Positions 1 through 8,681 of a stretch of 64,000 bases of DNA are shown piece after piece; position 1 is the first letter of the stretch; each line of letters begins with the position of its first letter. The stretch is taken from positions 40,058-104,057 of the forward strand of contig NZ_JACHLR010000017.1 in assembly GCF_014204535.1 (NCBI RefSeq), given 5' to 3'. The position numbers and the translations under genes were made by a program. The DNA comes from Novosphingobium chloroacetimidivorans (GTDB lineage: Bacteria; Pseudomonadota; Alphaproteobacteria; Sphingomonadales; Sphingomonadaceae). The notes under the pieces were generated by a model. It saw only the letters and a list, made by a program, of their open reading frames with translations, was not told where the DNA came from and ran no database searches.

Positions 1-12
1 GCTTGGGCCGAA

Positions 13-324
13 TTACTTGGCCGAAGCGACTTCCTTCTTGGTGAGCGAGGTGGTGACCTTGCCACCGACCGACGAGATCGTCGAAGCGGGGACGGTCACC
101 AGCTTGCCGCTCAGGATGATCTGCGGGTTGCCTTCGGCATTGACGCGGTAGATCGGAGCAAGACGTGCACCGTTGCTGTAAAGCATCTGGCCGGCGTTCA
201 GCTTGGCAACGGGAGCGGCCTCCTCGGTGACTTCGCGGACCGACTGCGAGGTCTCGGCAAACGCGGCCGGGACGGAGAAGGTGGCGACAGTGGCAACGGC
301 GGCGAGAGCGATGATCTTCTTCAT
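13..324 (-). CDS. small exported protein of unknown function
   Basis: This 103-residue protein begins with a classic Sec signal peptide: MKK, a hydrophobic stretch of alanine and valine, and a predicted cut after AFA near residue 23. The mature part is about 80 residues and has no cysteine, so disulfides are ruled out. It ends in a lysine-rich tail. The motif around YSNGARLAPIYRV followed by a short valine-rich segment suggests a small beta-rich periplasmic domain. I do not recognise the family. The start is supported by a GGAG about 8 nt before the ATG. It stands alone, divergent from the CoA-transferase gene to its right. Confidence 0.75.
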   Translation of the reverse strand: MKKIIALAAVATVATFSVPAAFAETSQSVREVTEEAAPVAKLNAGQMLYSNGARLAPIYRVNAEGNPQIILSGKLVTVPASTISSVGGKVTTSLTKKEVASAK

Positions 325-646
325 GATGTATTCTCCGATATCAAATCGGGTCTGACCCGGTAGGCTGAAGCTGTCTGCTTGCCTTACTCACCTAGGTTAG
401 GATTGCGACTCACGCAAGTCAATTGCAAATGCTGCAAACGCGAAACAGATTTGCTCAACTACCTTAGTGTGCCCGTGGAACTGGCGTTAAGTACGTATGC
501 AGCTGCGGCATACCTGCGGATCTGCCAAGGTTAGACACTCAGATCATCGTCGCCACGATGGCCAGGAGAGTTGATCGGCTGTGCGATTCCGCGCAAACCC
601 GCCCGATGGGAGCGCGAGCCTCGCCTCGCCCGGGAACAGCAGGGAC
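325..646. other. divergent intergenic region, 322 bp
   Basis: No gene is supported here. The left part is visibly richer in A+T than the surroundings and holds the candidate promoter of the small exported protein. The right part must carry the control region of the CoA-transferase gene. No clear operator palindrome was seen. Confidence 0.6.
394..422 (-). promoter_or_regulatory. possible sigma70-type promoter of the small exported protein
   Basis: Read on the minus strand there is TTGACT (422-417), a 17-nt spacer, and TAACCT (399-394). That gives a good -35 box and a weak -10 box about 65 nt before the ATG at 324. It was placed by eye and is not verified. Confidence 0.3.
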
Positions 647-1885
647 ATGACGAATATGGCGACCAAGGTGATGCAGGGCGTGAAGGTACTGGAAGTCGCC
701 CAGTTCACGTTTACGCCCGCGGCCGGCGCGATCCTCGCCGACTGGGGCGCGGATGTCATCAAGATCGAGCACCCGGTGCGCGGAGACACGCAGCGCGGGT
801 TCCTCAACATGGGTGGCGTCAAGCTGGACCCGCTGCGCCATACCCTGATCGAGCATCCGAACCGCGGCAAGCGCTCCGTCGGCATCGATCTGGCCACTGC
901 AGAGGGCCAGGAACTGCTTTATGAACTTGCCAAGCAGTGCGACGTATTCCTGACCAACTTCCTCCCGCAAGTCCGGCAGAAGAACAAGTTCGACGTCGAG
1001 CACATCAAGGCCGTCAACCCCAGCATCATCTACGCACGGGGCAGCGCCTGGGGTGATAAGGGGCCCGAGCGCGAGAAGGGTGGCTTCGATGGCACCGCGT
1101 TCTGGTCGCGCAGCGGCATAGCCGACTGCATGACGCCGCCCGAGCTGCCGGGACCGCTCTCGCAGGGCATGCCCGCATTCGGCGATTCGATCGGTGGCAT
1201 GTTCATCGCCGGTGGCATCTCGGCGGCGCTGTTCCATCGTGAGAAGACTGGCGAAGGCGCCGTCCTGGACGTCTCGCTGATGAGCACTGCAGCCTGGGCC
1301 TCCGGCGCCAACATCGCGCAGGCGCTGGAAACCGGCATAGTCACCAGGAACTCGATGCCGACGTCGGGCGGCGCAGGCACCAACCCGTTCATGGGCAACT
1401 TCTGGACCTCGGATGGACGCACGATCAACTTGTGCATGGTGAGCCCCACCGGCCTGATCGAGGACACCTTCATCCACATCGGCCGCCCGGAAGCAGCCAA
1501 GGATCCGCGCTTCGCCGACGTGCTCAGCCTGATGAAGCACGCCAAGGAAGCCAGCGAGATCCTGGTCGAGGCCTTTGCCGAAAAGCCGTTCGCCTACTGG
1601 CGCGAGCACCTCAAGACGCTTAAGGGCCAGTGGGCGCCGATCCTCAACCTGATCGAGCTTGCCAACGACGAGCAGGCGATCGCCAACGACACGATCATCG
1701 AGGTCGAAGCGTCCGACGGCGGCGCGCCCATCAAGCTCGTCCGCAATCCGGTCCAATGGAACGGCGAGCCGGTCGAGACCACCCGCGCTCCCCAGGCCAG
1801 CGAGCATACCGAGATCGTGCTCATGGAAATGGGTGTCGAATGGGACAAGATCGAGGAGCTCAAAGCCAAGGGCGCGATCGCCTGA
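647..1885 (+). CDS. CoA-transferase family III (CaiB/BaiF)
   Basis: The 412-residue protein has the normal length and order of a family III CoA-transferase, which moves CoA between an acyl-CoA donor and a free carboxylic acid. It opens with the Rossmann-type segment GVKVLEVAQ and later GADVIKIEHP, both typical of the family. The catalytic aspartate is probably in the GGFDGTAFW stretch. The C-terminal half carries FWTSDGRTINL, the usual lobe-2 strand. An upstream in-frame ATG at 581 exists, but the extra 22 residues look non-coding, so 647 (or 656) is preferred. It probably activates a substrate for the beta-oxidation-type enzymes downstream. The substrate is unknown. Confidence 0.88.
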   Translation: MTNMATKVMQGVKVLEVAQFTFTPAAGAILADWGADVIKIEHPVRGDTQRGFLNMGGVKLDPLRHTLIEHPNRGKRSVGIDLATAEGQELLYELAKQCDVFLTNFLPQVRQKNKFDVEHIKAVNPSIIYARGSAWGDKGPEREKGGFDGTAFWSRSGIADCMTPPELPGPLSQGMPAFGDSIGGMFIAGGISAALFHREKTGEGAVLDVSLMSTAAWASGANIAQALETGIVTRNSMPTSGGAGTNPFMGNFWTSDGRTINLCMVSPTGLIEDTFIHIGRPEAAKDPRFADVLSLMKHAKEASEILVEAFAEKPFAYWREHLKTLKGQWAPILNLIELANDEQAIANDTIIEVEASDGGAPIKLVRNPVQWNGEPVETTRAPQASEHTEIVLMEMGVEWDKIEELKAKGAIA

Positions 1886-2053
1886 GGGCTCTCCTCGTCG
1901 GCGGACTGCTTGGTTCTTGCGGCCGTGTCACCGTGAGCTGGGAAGAGCCTCGGTCTTGATCGATCCTGTCGCTTGCCTAAACAGTTTGCCATCAACCGAT
2001 GAGACCGACGGCCGATCAACCAGGATCGGCCGATCAATCAAGAGGAATGCCCG

Positions 2054-2344
2054 ATGAAGCCCGGTACCCGACTGAAGAGCCAAGCCGACGACACCGAAGT
2101 CATGGTGATCCGCACCGGCGGCGGCACGATCGAGTGCGGCGGCGCGCCGATGGCCGAAGCCAAGCCGGCCGAACTCCTGCCGCTCGCGGCCGACTTCTCG
2201 GCCGGCACCTTGATGGGCAAGCGCTACGTCGATGCCGATGGGGCCTACGAACTGCTTTGCGTCAAGCCGGGCAAGGGCTCGCTGTCGGTCGACGGCATCG
2301 CGCTCGTCACCAAGGACGCCAAGCCGCTTCCCGCGTCCGACTGA
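2054..2344 (+). CDS. small conserved-looking protein linked to acyl-CoA synthetase
   Basis: This 96-residue soluble protein has no signal peptide or membrane segment. It contains two cysteines, in the contexts IECGG and LLCVKPG, a TGGGT segment, and ends KPLPASD. The pattern MKPGTRLKS at the start and LGKRY-like MGKRYVD in the middle reminds me of small uncharacterised proteins next to acyl-CoA synthetases in actinobacteria and sphingomonads, but this is from memory. A good ribosome site, AAGAGGA, precedes the ATG. It lies 37 nt before the acyl-CoA synthetase and is probably co-transcribed with it. The function is unknown; a partner or substrate-carrier role is only a guess. Confidence 0.75.
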   Translation: MKPGTRLKSQADDTEVMVIRTGGGTIECGGAPMAEAKPAELLPLAADFSAGTLMGKRYVDADGAYELLCVKPGKGSLSVDGIALVTKDAKPLPASD

Positions 2345-2381
2345 TCTTCAACCCTCGACCCCTGGGGCCTGCCAAACTGCC

Positions 2382-3881
2382 ATGAACATCGCGCTTCTCC
2401 TCGAAATGGCGGCCGAAGCCGCGCCCGATCGCGTCGGTCTCGTCTGCGATGGCAAGCGCTGGACATATGGCGAACTGCTGAGCGCGGCACGCGGCGCATT
2501 CGAGCTCATCGTCGAGAGCGATGCGCAATATGTCGCCCTGCTCGACGAGAGCAGCGAGGCGGCGCTGATCGCCGTCTTCGGCGCGGCGCTGGCCGGGGTG
2601 CCCTATTGCCCGCTGAACTACCGCCTGCCGGACGCCGATCTGGCTGCCCTGCTCGGCCGTATCGCGCCAGCGCTGGTGATCGGCGACGAGGAACGGGTGA
2701 TTCGCGTCGCCGGCGATCAGGGCCACACGATCATGGCGCGCGAGGAGTTCGCCCAGAAGGTCCAGGAGATCGTTCCCGGCGAGGACACGCGCGAAACCGA
2801 TGCGGGTGAAGGCGTGGCGATCCAGCTGTTCACCAGCGGCACGACGGCGGCCCCCAAGGCTGCGATCCTGCGCCACTCCAACCTGCTGGGCTACATTCTG
2901 GGCACGGTCGAGTTCGCCAGCGCTGACGAGGACGACGCGGCGCTGGTGGTGGTGCCGCCTTATCACATCGCCGGGATCTCCGCCCTGCTCTCCTCGATCT
3001 ACGCGCAGCGCAAGATCGTGATGCTGCCAAGCTTCACGCCCGAAGCCTGGCTCGCGCTGGTCGCCGAGGAGCGCATCACCAATGCCTTCGTCGTGCCGAC
3101 CATGCTGGCGCGGATCGTCGATGCGATCGAGAGGGGCACGCCGGCCCAGGTCTCTTCGCTGCGCGCGGTAGCCTATGGCGGGGGCAAGATGCCGTTGGAG
3201 GTGATCCACAAGGCATTGGAGCTGTTCCCGACCAGCGGCTTCACCAACGCCTATGGCCTGACCGAGACGAGCTCCACGGTAGCCCTGCTCGGCCCGGACG
3301 AACACCGCGCCGCGCTCGCGTCCGACGATCCCAAGGTCCGCGCGCGCCTCACCTCGGTGGGCAAGCCGATCCCGACCGTCGAGTTGGAGATCCGCGGCGA
3401 GGACGGCCAGGTCCTTCCGGTCGGCGAGGCCGGCGAGATCTACGTGCGCGGCGACCAGGTCTCGGGCGAGTACAAGGAGAAGTCGGCGCTGGATGCCGAA
3501 GGCTGGTTCCCGACTCGCGACGCGGGCTACATGGACGAGGAAGGCTACCTGTTCCTCTCCGGCCGCGCGGACGACGTGATCGTGCGCGGCGGCGAGAACA
3601 TGAGCCCAGGCGAGATCGAGGACGTGCTGCTGACCCACCCCGCCATCGCCGACGCCTGTGCCTGCGCGGTGCCCTCGATCGAGTGGGGCGAGGCCGTGGG
3701 TGTCGCCGTGGTCACCCGCGAAGGGCACGAGCAGCCGGACGAGGATGAGCTCAAGGAGCTGATCCGCGGCCGCCTGCGTTCGAGCCGCGTGCCCGAGCGG
3801 ATCGCCTTCGTCGCCGAGCTGCCTTACAACGAGATGGGCAAGCTGCTGCGTCGCAAGGTCAAGGACGTGCTGGCCGCCTGA
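2382..3881 (+). CDS. AMP-dependent acyl-CoA synthetase
   Basis: The 499-residue protein is an adenylate-forming ligase that makes an acyl-CoA from acid, ATP and CoA. It shows the P-loop-like A3 motif FTSGTTAAPKAA, the A5 motif NAYGLTETSS, the hinge region GYLFLSGRADDVIVRGGENMSP, and a catalytic-lysine region NEMGKLLRRK near the C-terminus. The open frame extends upstream to 2232, but that stretch lies over the preceding small gene in another frame, so the ATG at 2382 giving MNIALLLEMAAEAAPDR is chosen. It is the third gene of a probable operon with the CoA-transferase and the small protein. The acid substrate cannot be deduced. Confidence 0.92.
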   Translation: MNIALLLEMAAEAAPDRVGLVCDGKRWTYGELLSAARGAFELIVESDAQYVALLDESSEAALIAVFGAALAGVPYCPLNYRLPDADLAALLGRIAPALVIGDEERVIRVAGDQGHTIMAREEFAQKVQEIVPGEDTRETDAGEGVAIQLFTSGTTAAPKAAILRHSNLLGYILGTVEFASADEDDAALVVVPPYHIAGISALLSSIYAQRKIVMLPSFTPEAWLALVAEERITNAFVVPTMLARIVDAIERGTPAQVSSLRAVAYGGGKMPLEVIHKALELFPTSGFTNAYGLTETSSTVALLGPDEHRAALASDDPKVRARLTSVGKPIPTVELEIRGEDGQVLPVGEAGEIYVRGDQVSGEYKEKSALDAEGWFPTRDAGYMDEEGYLFLSGRADDVIVRGGENMSPGEIEDVLLTHPAIADACACAVPSIEWGEAVGVAVVTREGHEQPDEDELKELIRGRLRSSRVPERIAFVAELPYNEMGKLLRRKVKDVLAA

Positions 3882-3927
3882 GGCGCGATGCCCGGCCAAC
3901 TCGGGGTATGTCATTATCCGCACCCAT

Positions 3928-4060
3928 CACCCTGAACTTGTATCAGGGACCATCTTCCGCCTTGCCCCGCACCTCGACACAGCAGACTGCGCTGCCGGGT
4001 GGCGACGCAAGCCAATGGTTGACACTGCGGAACGGACCCTGAAACGAGTTCGGGGTGACG
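3928..4060. repeat. REP-like inverted pair (family C)
   Basis: The left arm reads CACCCTGAACTTGTATCAGG and the right arm GGACCCTGAAACGAGTTCGG followed by GGTGA. The arms are roughly inverted copies about 80 nt apart, as in bipartite REP elements common in sphingomonad genomes. A half copy (CACCCTGAACTTGG) lies at about 54649-54662. The right arm runs over the first GTG of the open frame of the next gene. Confidence 0.6.
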
Positions 4061-4102
4061 AACGAGCAAACGCAAGCGCGGCGATGCTCAAGAGAGCTCC
4101 TT

Positions 4103-5296
4103 GTGAACCCGCCTGGTGACTACGCCCTCGCGATCCCGCTCGCGCGATGGGCGAACCGCCGGCTGCAATTGCTCGCAGCCGAGACCGGCAGCGCGCGCCT
4201 GTCCGAACTCCACGGTACCACTCTGGTCGGCGAGCGCGGTGCGAACAACGGCTACCGGATCAACGGCCGCGTGTCAGCCGGGCTTGGCGGCAGCCGCCTG
4301 ATGCCGACTCGGGACGGAGGCTGGTTCGCGCTGACCCTGATCCGGCCCGAAGATCGCGAATTGCTCCCCGCCCTGTTCGGCGATGCCGATCTCGCCATCC
4401 ACGACAACGACGCCATCGCCGCAGCCGCGCTCCGCCATAACTGCGCCGAGCTTGTCGCGCGCGGACGCGATCTTGGCCTGCCGGTCGCCTCGGCCGATGA
4501 AGTGCCGGTCAATCCGCCGGTCGAGATCCTGGTTCGTGGCCCCATGCGCCGCCGCGCGCGGGGACAGCGGCTGCTGGTGATCGACATGTCGGCGATCTGG
4601 GCCGGTCCGCTCGCCGGGCATCTGTTCTGGCTGGCCGGTGCGCAAGTCGTGAAGGTCGAAAGCCTCACCCGTCCCGACCTCATCCGCCGCGACGATCCGG
4701 CCACCTTCGACCTGATCAACCAGGGCAAGGCGAACGTGGTGGTCGACTTCGCGAGCGACCCGCAGAAGGCCGCCCTCGTCGCGCTGATCCGGCGCGCCGA
4801 TGTGGTGATCGAATCCTCGCGACCCCGCGCGCTCAAGCAGCTGGGGATCGATGCCGAGGCGCTCGTGCGCGAAGTGCCCGGCCTCGTCTGGCTCTCGGTC
4901 ACCGGGCATGGCGCGAGCGGCGAGGCAGCGAACTGGACCGGCATCGGCAACGACTGTGCCGTCGCCGGCGGCCTAGCCCGCGCGCTGGAGGACGCCAGCG
5001 GCGAGATCGGCTATGTCGGCGATGCGATCGCTGACCCGCTCACCGGCATCACGGCCGCTCTGGAAGGCTGGCGGGCGCTCCAGTCCGGCGAGGCGCAGCG
5101 CGTCGGCCTGTCGATGAGCGCCATCGTCGCGCAGGCGCTCGCGCAGGAGCGCGCGCACGATGCGGCTGCTCTCGAATCCGAATTGCAAGGCTGGGCGGCG
5201 GCGAACGGCAAGCTCTTCCCGAAGTTCGCTCGCCGCACGCTGCTGGCACCGGTGCATGCGATCGGCAGCGACAACGCGCGCTATCTGCCATGCTGA
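4103..5296 (+). CDS. CoA-transferase family III with swapped halves
   Basis: The protein (397 residues from this start) belongs to the CaiB/BaiF family, but its parts are in unusual order. Residues of about 60-150 (MPTRDGGWFALTLIRPEDRE, then a helical part ending GLPVASADEVP) look like the middle lobe that normally follows the Rossmann domain. The usual N-terminal part (LLVIDMSAIWAGPLAGHLFW, AQVVKVE) comes second, and the gene ends just after the segment DPLTGITAALEGWRALQSGE. A possible catalytic aspartate is in GIGNDCAVAGG. The open frame begins at a GTG at 4055, but that lies inside a REP arm; the GTG at 4103 has AAGAGAG in front and is preferred. It overlaps the amidohydrolase gene by 7 nt. 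Confidence 0.75.
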   Translation: MNPPGDYALAIPLARWANRRLQLLAAETGSARLSELHGTTLVGERGANNGYRINGRVSAGLGGSRLMPTRDGGWFALTLIRPEDRELLPALFGDADLAIHDNDAIAAAALRHNCAELVARGRDLGLPVASADEVPVNPPVEILVRGPMRRRARGQRLLVIDMSAIWAGPLAGHLFWLAGAQVVKVESLTRPDLIRRDDPATFDLINQGKANVVVDFASDPQKAALVALIRRADVVIESSRPRALKQLGIDAEALVREVPGLVWLSVTGHGASGEAANWTGIGNDCAVAGGLARALEDASGEIGYVGDAIADPLTGITAALEGWRALQSGEAQRVGLSMSAIVAQALAQERAHDAAALESELQGWAAANGKLFPKFARRTLLAPVHAIGSDNARYLPC

Positions 5297-6717
5297 TCCG
5301 CGAGGGCGAAGTCCGGGGTCATGGCCGCTGCGACGTGCGCATCGCGCGCGGCAGGATCGCCGCCATCGGCCGCCTCGCCCCGGAAGGCCGCGAGCCCGTT
5401 ATCGACGCCAGCGGTGGCGCCCTGCTGCCCGGATTGCACGACCACCACCTCCACCTGGCCGCGCTCGCCGCCCGCGACGCCTCGATCGCCTGCGGGCCGC
5501 CCGAGGTGCGTGACGCGAGCGGCCTTGCAGGGGCCTTGCAGTCCGCGCCGGGTGAAGGCTGGATCCGCGGCATCGGTTATCACGAGAGTGTCCTTGGGCA
5601 CCTTGCCGACGCGCTGGAATTGGACAGCTTCGTCGCGGCAAGGCCATTGCGCATCCAGCATCGCTCGGGCCGCATGTGGCTGCTGAACAGCCTAGCGCTA
5701 GAGCAACTGCTTGCCGTCGCCGAAGCGCCACCCGGTCTGGAGCGCGCGGGCGGCGGCTACACCGGGCGTCTGTTCGATGCCGACTCCTGGCTGCAGACAG
5801 CTCTGGCCAGCGCACCGCCGGCGCTGGACCGTGTCAGCACGCAGCTGGCACGCTACGGAGTCACCGGCGTGACCGAGATCTCGCCGCGCAACGATCCGAT
5901 GATGGCCGCACATTTCGCATTCGAGCGTGGGCGGGGCAGCTTGCGCCAGCGCTGTCTCCTGGCGGGTGCGCTGTCGCTGGCGGATGCGCCGCCTGACGGG
6001 TGGTCGATGGGCCCGGCCAAGCTGCACTTGCACGAAGCGGCAATGCCCGATTTCGACGCTGCCGTCGCCTTCGTGCGCGATGCGCACCGGCAGCATCGCC
6101 CGGTGGCGGTGCACTGCGTCAGCGAGGTCGAACTGGTCTTCGCGCTCGCCGCGATCGACGAGGCGCGCCCCCTGCCGGGGGATCGCATCGAGCACGTGTC
6201 GGTGGCGACGCTCGGCCTGCTCGATCGCATGGCCGAACTCGGCCTGCATGCCTGCGTCCAGCCCAGCTTCGTGCATGAGCGCGGCGATCGCTACCTCGCC
6301 GATGTCGAGGCACGCCACCAGGCAGACCTCTATCGCCTGCGCGCTCTGGTGGACCGCGGCATCCCGCTCGCCGGCGGTAGCGACGCGCCCTATGGTAGCG
6401 CCGACCCATGGGTCGCGATGCAGGCAGCCGTGTCCCGCCGCACGGCGAGCGGTGCGCCCCTCGGCCTGGAGGAAGCGCTCACCCCTGACGAGGCGCTGGC
6501 GCTGTTCCTGGCCGATCCGCTCGATTTCACCGGCAGGCGGCGGCTCGCGGTCGGCGCGCCGGCGGATCTTGTCCTCCTCGATCGCCCGTGGCGCGAGGCG
6601 CGGCAACGCCTGACCTCAGCCGATGTCGCCGCCACCTTCATCGACGGCGAGCTCGTCCATGATCGCATCGATCAATCCCCAGGCGAGCGCCTGGCGCGCA
6701 CCGATCCGGCGACCTGA
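5290..6717 (+). CDS. YtcJ-type amidohydrolase (amidohydrolase family 3)
   Basis: The 475-residue protein is a metal-dependent hydrolase of the TIM-barrel amidohydrolase superfamily. The metal-binding HxH is at H53 and H55 in GLHDHHLHL, a further histidine is in VAVHCVSE, another in GDRIEHVSV, and the barrel-end aspartate is in GGSDAPYGSADPW. The C-terminus has the small beta-sandwich end DLVLLDRPW and FIDGELVHD. Such enzymes hydrolyse amides, N-formyl groups or cyclic C-N bonds; here the substrate is unknown. The start overlaps the CoA-transferase by 7 nt, which suggests translational coupling. Its last 33 codons overlap tail to tail with the crotonase gene on the other strand. Confidence 0.85.
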   Translation: MLIREGEVRGHGRCDVRIARGRIAAIGRLAPEGREPVIDASGGALLPGLHDHHLHLAALAARDASIACGPPEVRDASGLAGALQSAPGEGWIRGIGYHESVLGHLADALELDSFVAARPLRIQHRSGRMWLLNSLALEQLLAVAEAPPGLERAGGGYTGRLFDADSWLQTALASAPPALDRVSTQLARYGVTGVTEISPRNDPMMAAHFAFERGRGSLRQRCLLAGALSLADAPPDGWSMGPAKLHLHEAAMPDFDAAVAFVRDAHRQHRPVAVHCVSEVELVFALAAIDEARPLPGDRIEHVSVATLGLLDRMAELGLHACVQPSFVHERGDRYLADVEARHQADLYRLRALVDRGIPLAGGSDAPYGSADPWVAMQAAVSRRTASGAPLGLEEALTPDEALALFLADPLDFTGRRRLAVGAPADLVLLDRPWREARQRLTSADVAATFIDGELVHDRIDQSPGERLARTDPAT

Positions 6718-7593
6718 GAGCATCAGCAAGGCGGCGCGTTGCCGCCCGATGCGACGCGAGACGGACACGCAACCGCCTGCTCCAGGAATGATCCCCATCG
6801 TCAGCTCCGGCAGCTGGAACCACGAGCGTGGCGTGGCGACGATCCGCCTGGCGAATGCCGCAAGCTCGAGCCCCGCTCCGACGCATGCACCATCGATGCG
6901 TGCCTCGAGTCGATCCGCGCAGGCGATCGCGGCACGGGCGGGAAGCGTCGTCATGCGGATGGCATGCGCCGTCGCGGGATCGTCGGTCGTACCGAATTCA
7001 TCGAGATCGGCGCCGACACTGAACGCCTTGCCGTGCGCCTCCAGCACCACTTTGCGCAGGCCGGGATCGATCGCCGCGAGTGTAAGCGCCTCGCGCAAGC
7101 CATCGCGCATCGGCCGGTCGATCGCATTGGCGGCGTGCGCACGATCCATCGTGATCACAAGGCTGTCGTCCTGGCGTGAAAGCCCGACTCGTCCCGCAGC
7201 CGAACCCGGCCCGGCGATGCGGGCATTCTTCCATCGGGCATGACCCGCGCTTCCCTGCAGCATGGCATAAGCCATCGATTCGACGTTCAGGGCATCCATG
7301 GCGCTCATCCGTTCGGACACGCGCAGCACTTGCACCAGCGCTGTCGCGGCGTGTGGCTGCGCGAGGATCGCTTGAGCCAGCACGGGCAAATCCGCCCCGA
7401 TTTCCAGCAGCACGTCGACCTGGTCGGCAAGTGGATGCCGGGATGGCCCCACACCTATCAACGGGCATGCCGGGAGATGGAGGTCGGACGCGGCGGTCGC
7501 TTCATCCAGCGCCAGCACCGCCAACGGCTGCATCCATGGCTCCTCCAGCAGCGACAAATGCGCAGGCGTAATCGTCAGCTGCTCCAGATCCAT
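6616..7593 (-). CDS. crotonase-fold enoyl-CoA hydratase/isomerase with N-terminal extension
   Basis: Residues from about 130 to the end form a crotonase core: MDRAHAANAIDRPMRD, then the oxyanion-hole segment GKAFSVGADLDEF, then CVGAGLELAAFARR and LPELTMGIIPGAGGCVS. Acidic residues are present in GLEL and LPEL, where hydratases carry their two catalytic glutamates. The first 125 residues are not a normal leader; the part near LNVESMAYAMLQGSAGHARW resembles the helices usually found at the crotonase C-terminus, and the protein ends about 20 residues after GLIDAI, where those helices are missing. The ATG at 7593 is preferred over a TTG at 7632. It converges with the amidohydrolase and overlaps it by 102 bp. 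Confidence 0.8.
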   Translation of the reverse strand: MDLEQLTITPAHLSLLEEPWMQPLAVLALDEATAASDLHLPACPLIGVGPSRHPLADQVDVLLEIGADLPVLAQAILAQPHAATALVQVLRVSERMSAMDALNVESMAYAMLQGSAGHARWKNARIAGPGSAAGRVGLSRQDDSLVITMDRAHAANAIDRPMRDGLREALTLAAIDPGLRKVVLEAHGKAFSVGADLDEFGTTDDPATAHAIRMTTLPARAAIACADRLEARIDGACVGAGLELAAFARRIVATPRSWFQLPELTMGIIPGAGGCVSVSRRIGRQRAALLMLSGRRIGARQALAWGLIDAIMDELAVDEGGGDIG

Positions 7594-7849
7594 GCCGCCA
7601 ACCTTGGCGCCTGGCACACGCTTGTCACGCAAATTTGCGAATCACCGAAGTCTCGCCACACCGCACGCCGGCAACGGTTCCGCCGTCCTAGTGCCTCTTG
7701 CCCATGATCCCCTCTTGAGCATCGCGCGAGTCAAAGCTAAGCAAGCTAAGGAAAAAACGAAAGGCCCTCGGTTCTCTGTTGACGCGAGATGCCAAGCGAG
7801 TGATGCTGGCAATTGACGTCACGGCGATGGCGGGTTGGAGGAGATGTGT

Positions 7850-8653
7850 ATGCCTATGACGATGGCAGGCTCTAACAAGGCGAAGATCGCCCGGCGCGTG
7901 ATCGAAGTGCTCGAATTCTTCGATGACAGCCACCGTGAAGCGACGGTGATGGACATCGTTCGGCGCTACAATCGCCCGCAGTCCAGCACGTCCGAGCTCC
8001 TGTCGAGCCTCGTGGAACTCGGGCTGCTGCACAAGGATCCATATACGCGGTCCTACCGCCTCACCCCGCGTGCTGCGCTGCTCGGCAATGCGGGCCAGTC
8101 CGGCGTGGTCCGGGATGGACGCCTTATACGGTTGATGGATCGTCTGAGCGCCCAGACTGGCCTTACGGTCACGCTGATGGGGATGGTCGGGCTGGATTCG
8201 CAAGTCATCGTGTGGCGCCATGGCGCCCGCGCGCCAGCCTGCACGCGCGATCTTCATGGCGGCCGCAAGGAACCGCTGGCACGCAACAGCGCCGGGCAGC
8301 TGATGCTTTCAACCGTGTCCCCGTCGCGTTGCGAAGGCATGGTGCGCCGCCTCAACGCAGAGGCGGACGCTGCGCACAAGTTCTCGGCGGCCGAGATGCT
8401 GGCGCGCATCGAGACGCTGCGTGAGCGGCGCTATGTCTTCGGGCCGGTCGGCTTCGGATCGGAGGCGGAATCGCTCTGCGCGTTGATCCCGCGTCAGCTG
8501 GAGGATCACCCGCTCGTCATCTCGCTGGTCTATGGACGCGAGGACAAGGTGAACACCGACGGCTTGCTGCAGTGCGTCAGCGAAGCCATGCGCGCCTGCC
8601 TGCCCGACCCGGACACCGACAACGTCGAGACGTTCCAGAAAAGCGCGGCCTGA
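7850..8653 (+). CDS. IclR-family transcriptional regulator
   Basis: The 267-residue protein has an N-terminal winged helix (about residues 12-75; VIEVLEFFDDSHREATVMDI then SSTSELLSSLVELGLL) and an IclR-type effector domain (about 85-255). IclR proteins bind aromatic or short organic acids and control catabolic operons. The open frame begins with a TTG at 7835, but TTGGAGGAG is better read as the ribosome site for the ATG at 7850. It is divergent from the crotonase and is followed directly by a composite palindromic repeat. It is a likely local regulator of the catabolic genes on either side. Confidence 0.88.
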   Translation: MPMTMAGSNKAKIARRVIEVLEFFDDSHREATVMDIVRRYNRPQSSTSELLSSLVELGLLHKDPYTRSYRLTPRAALLGNAGQSGVVRDGRLIRLMDRLSAQTGLTVTLMGMVGLDSQVIVWRHGARAPACTRDLHGGRKEPLARNSAGQLMLSTVSPSRCEGMVRRLNAEADAAHKFSAAEMLARIETLRERRYVFGPVGFGSEAESLCALIPRQLEDHPLVISLVYGREDKVNTDGLLQCVSEAMRACLPDPDTDNVETFQKSAA

Positions 8654-8681
8654 CGATCCTTGCCCAAGCGATCGTACCCTA

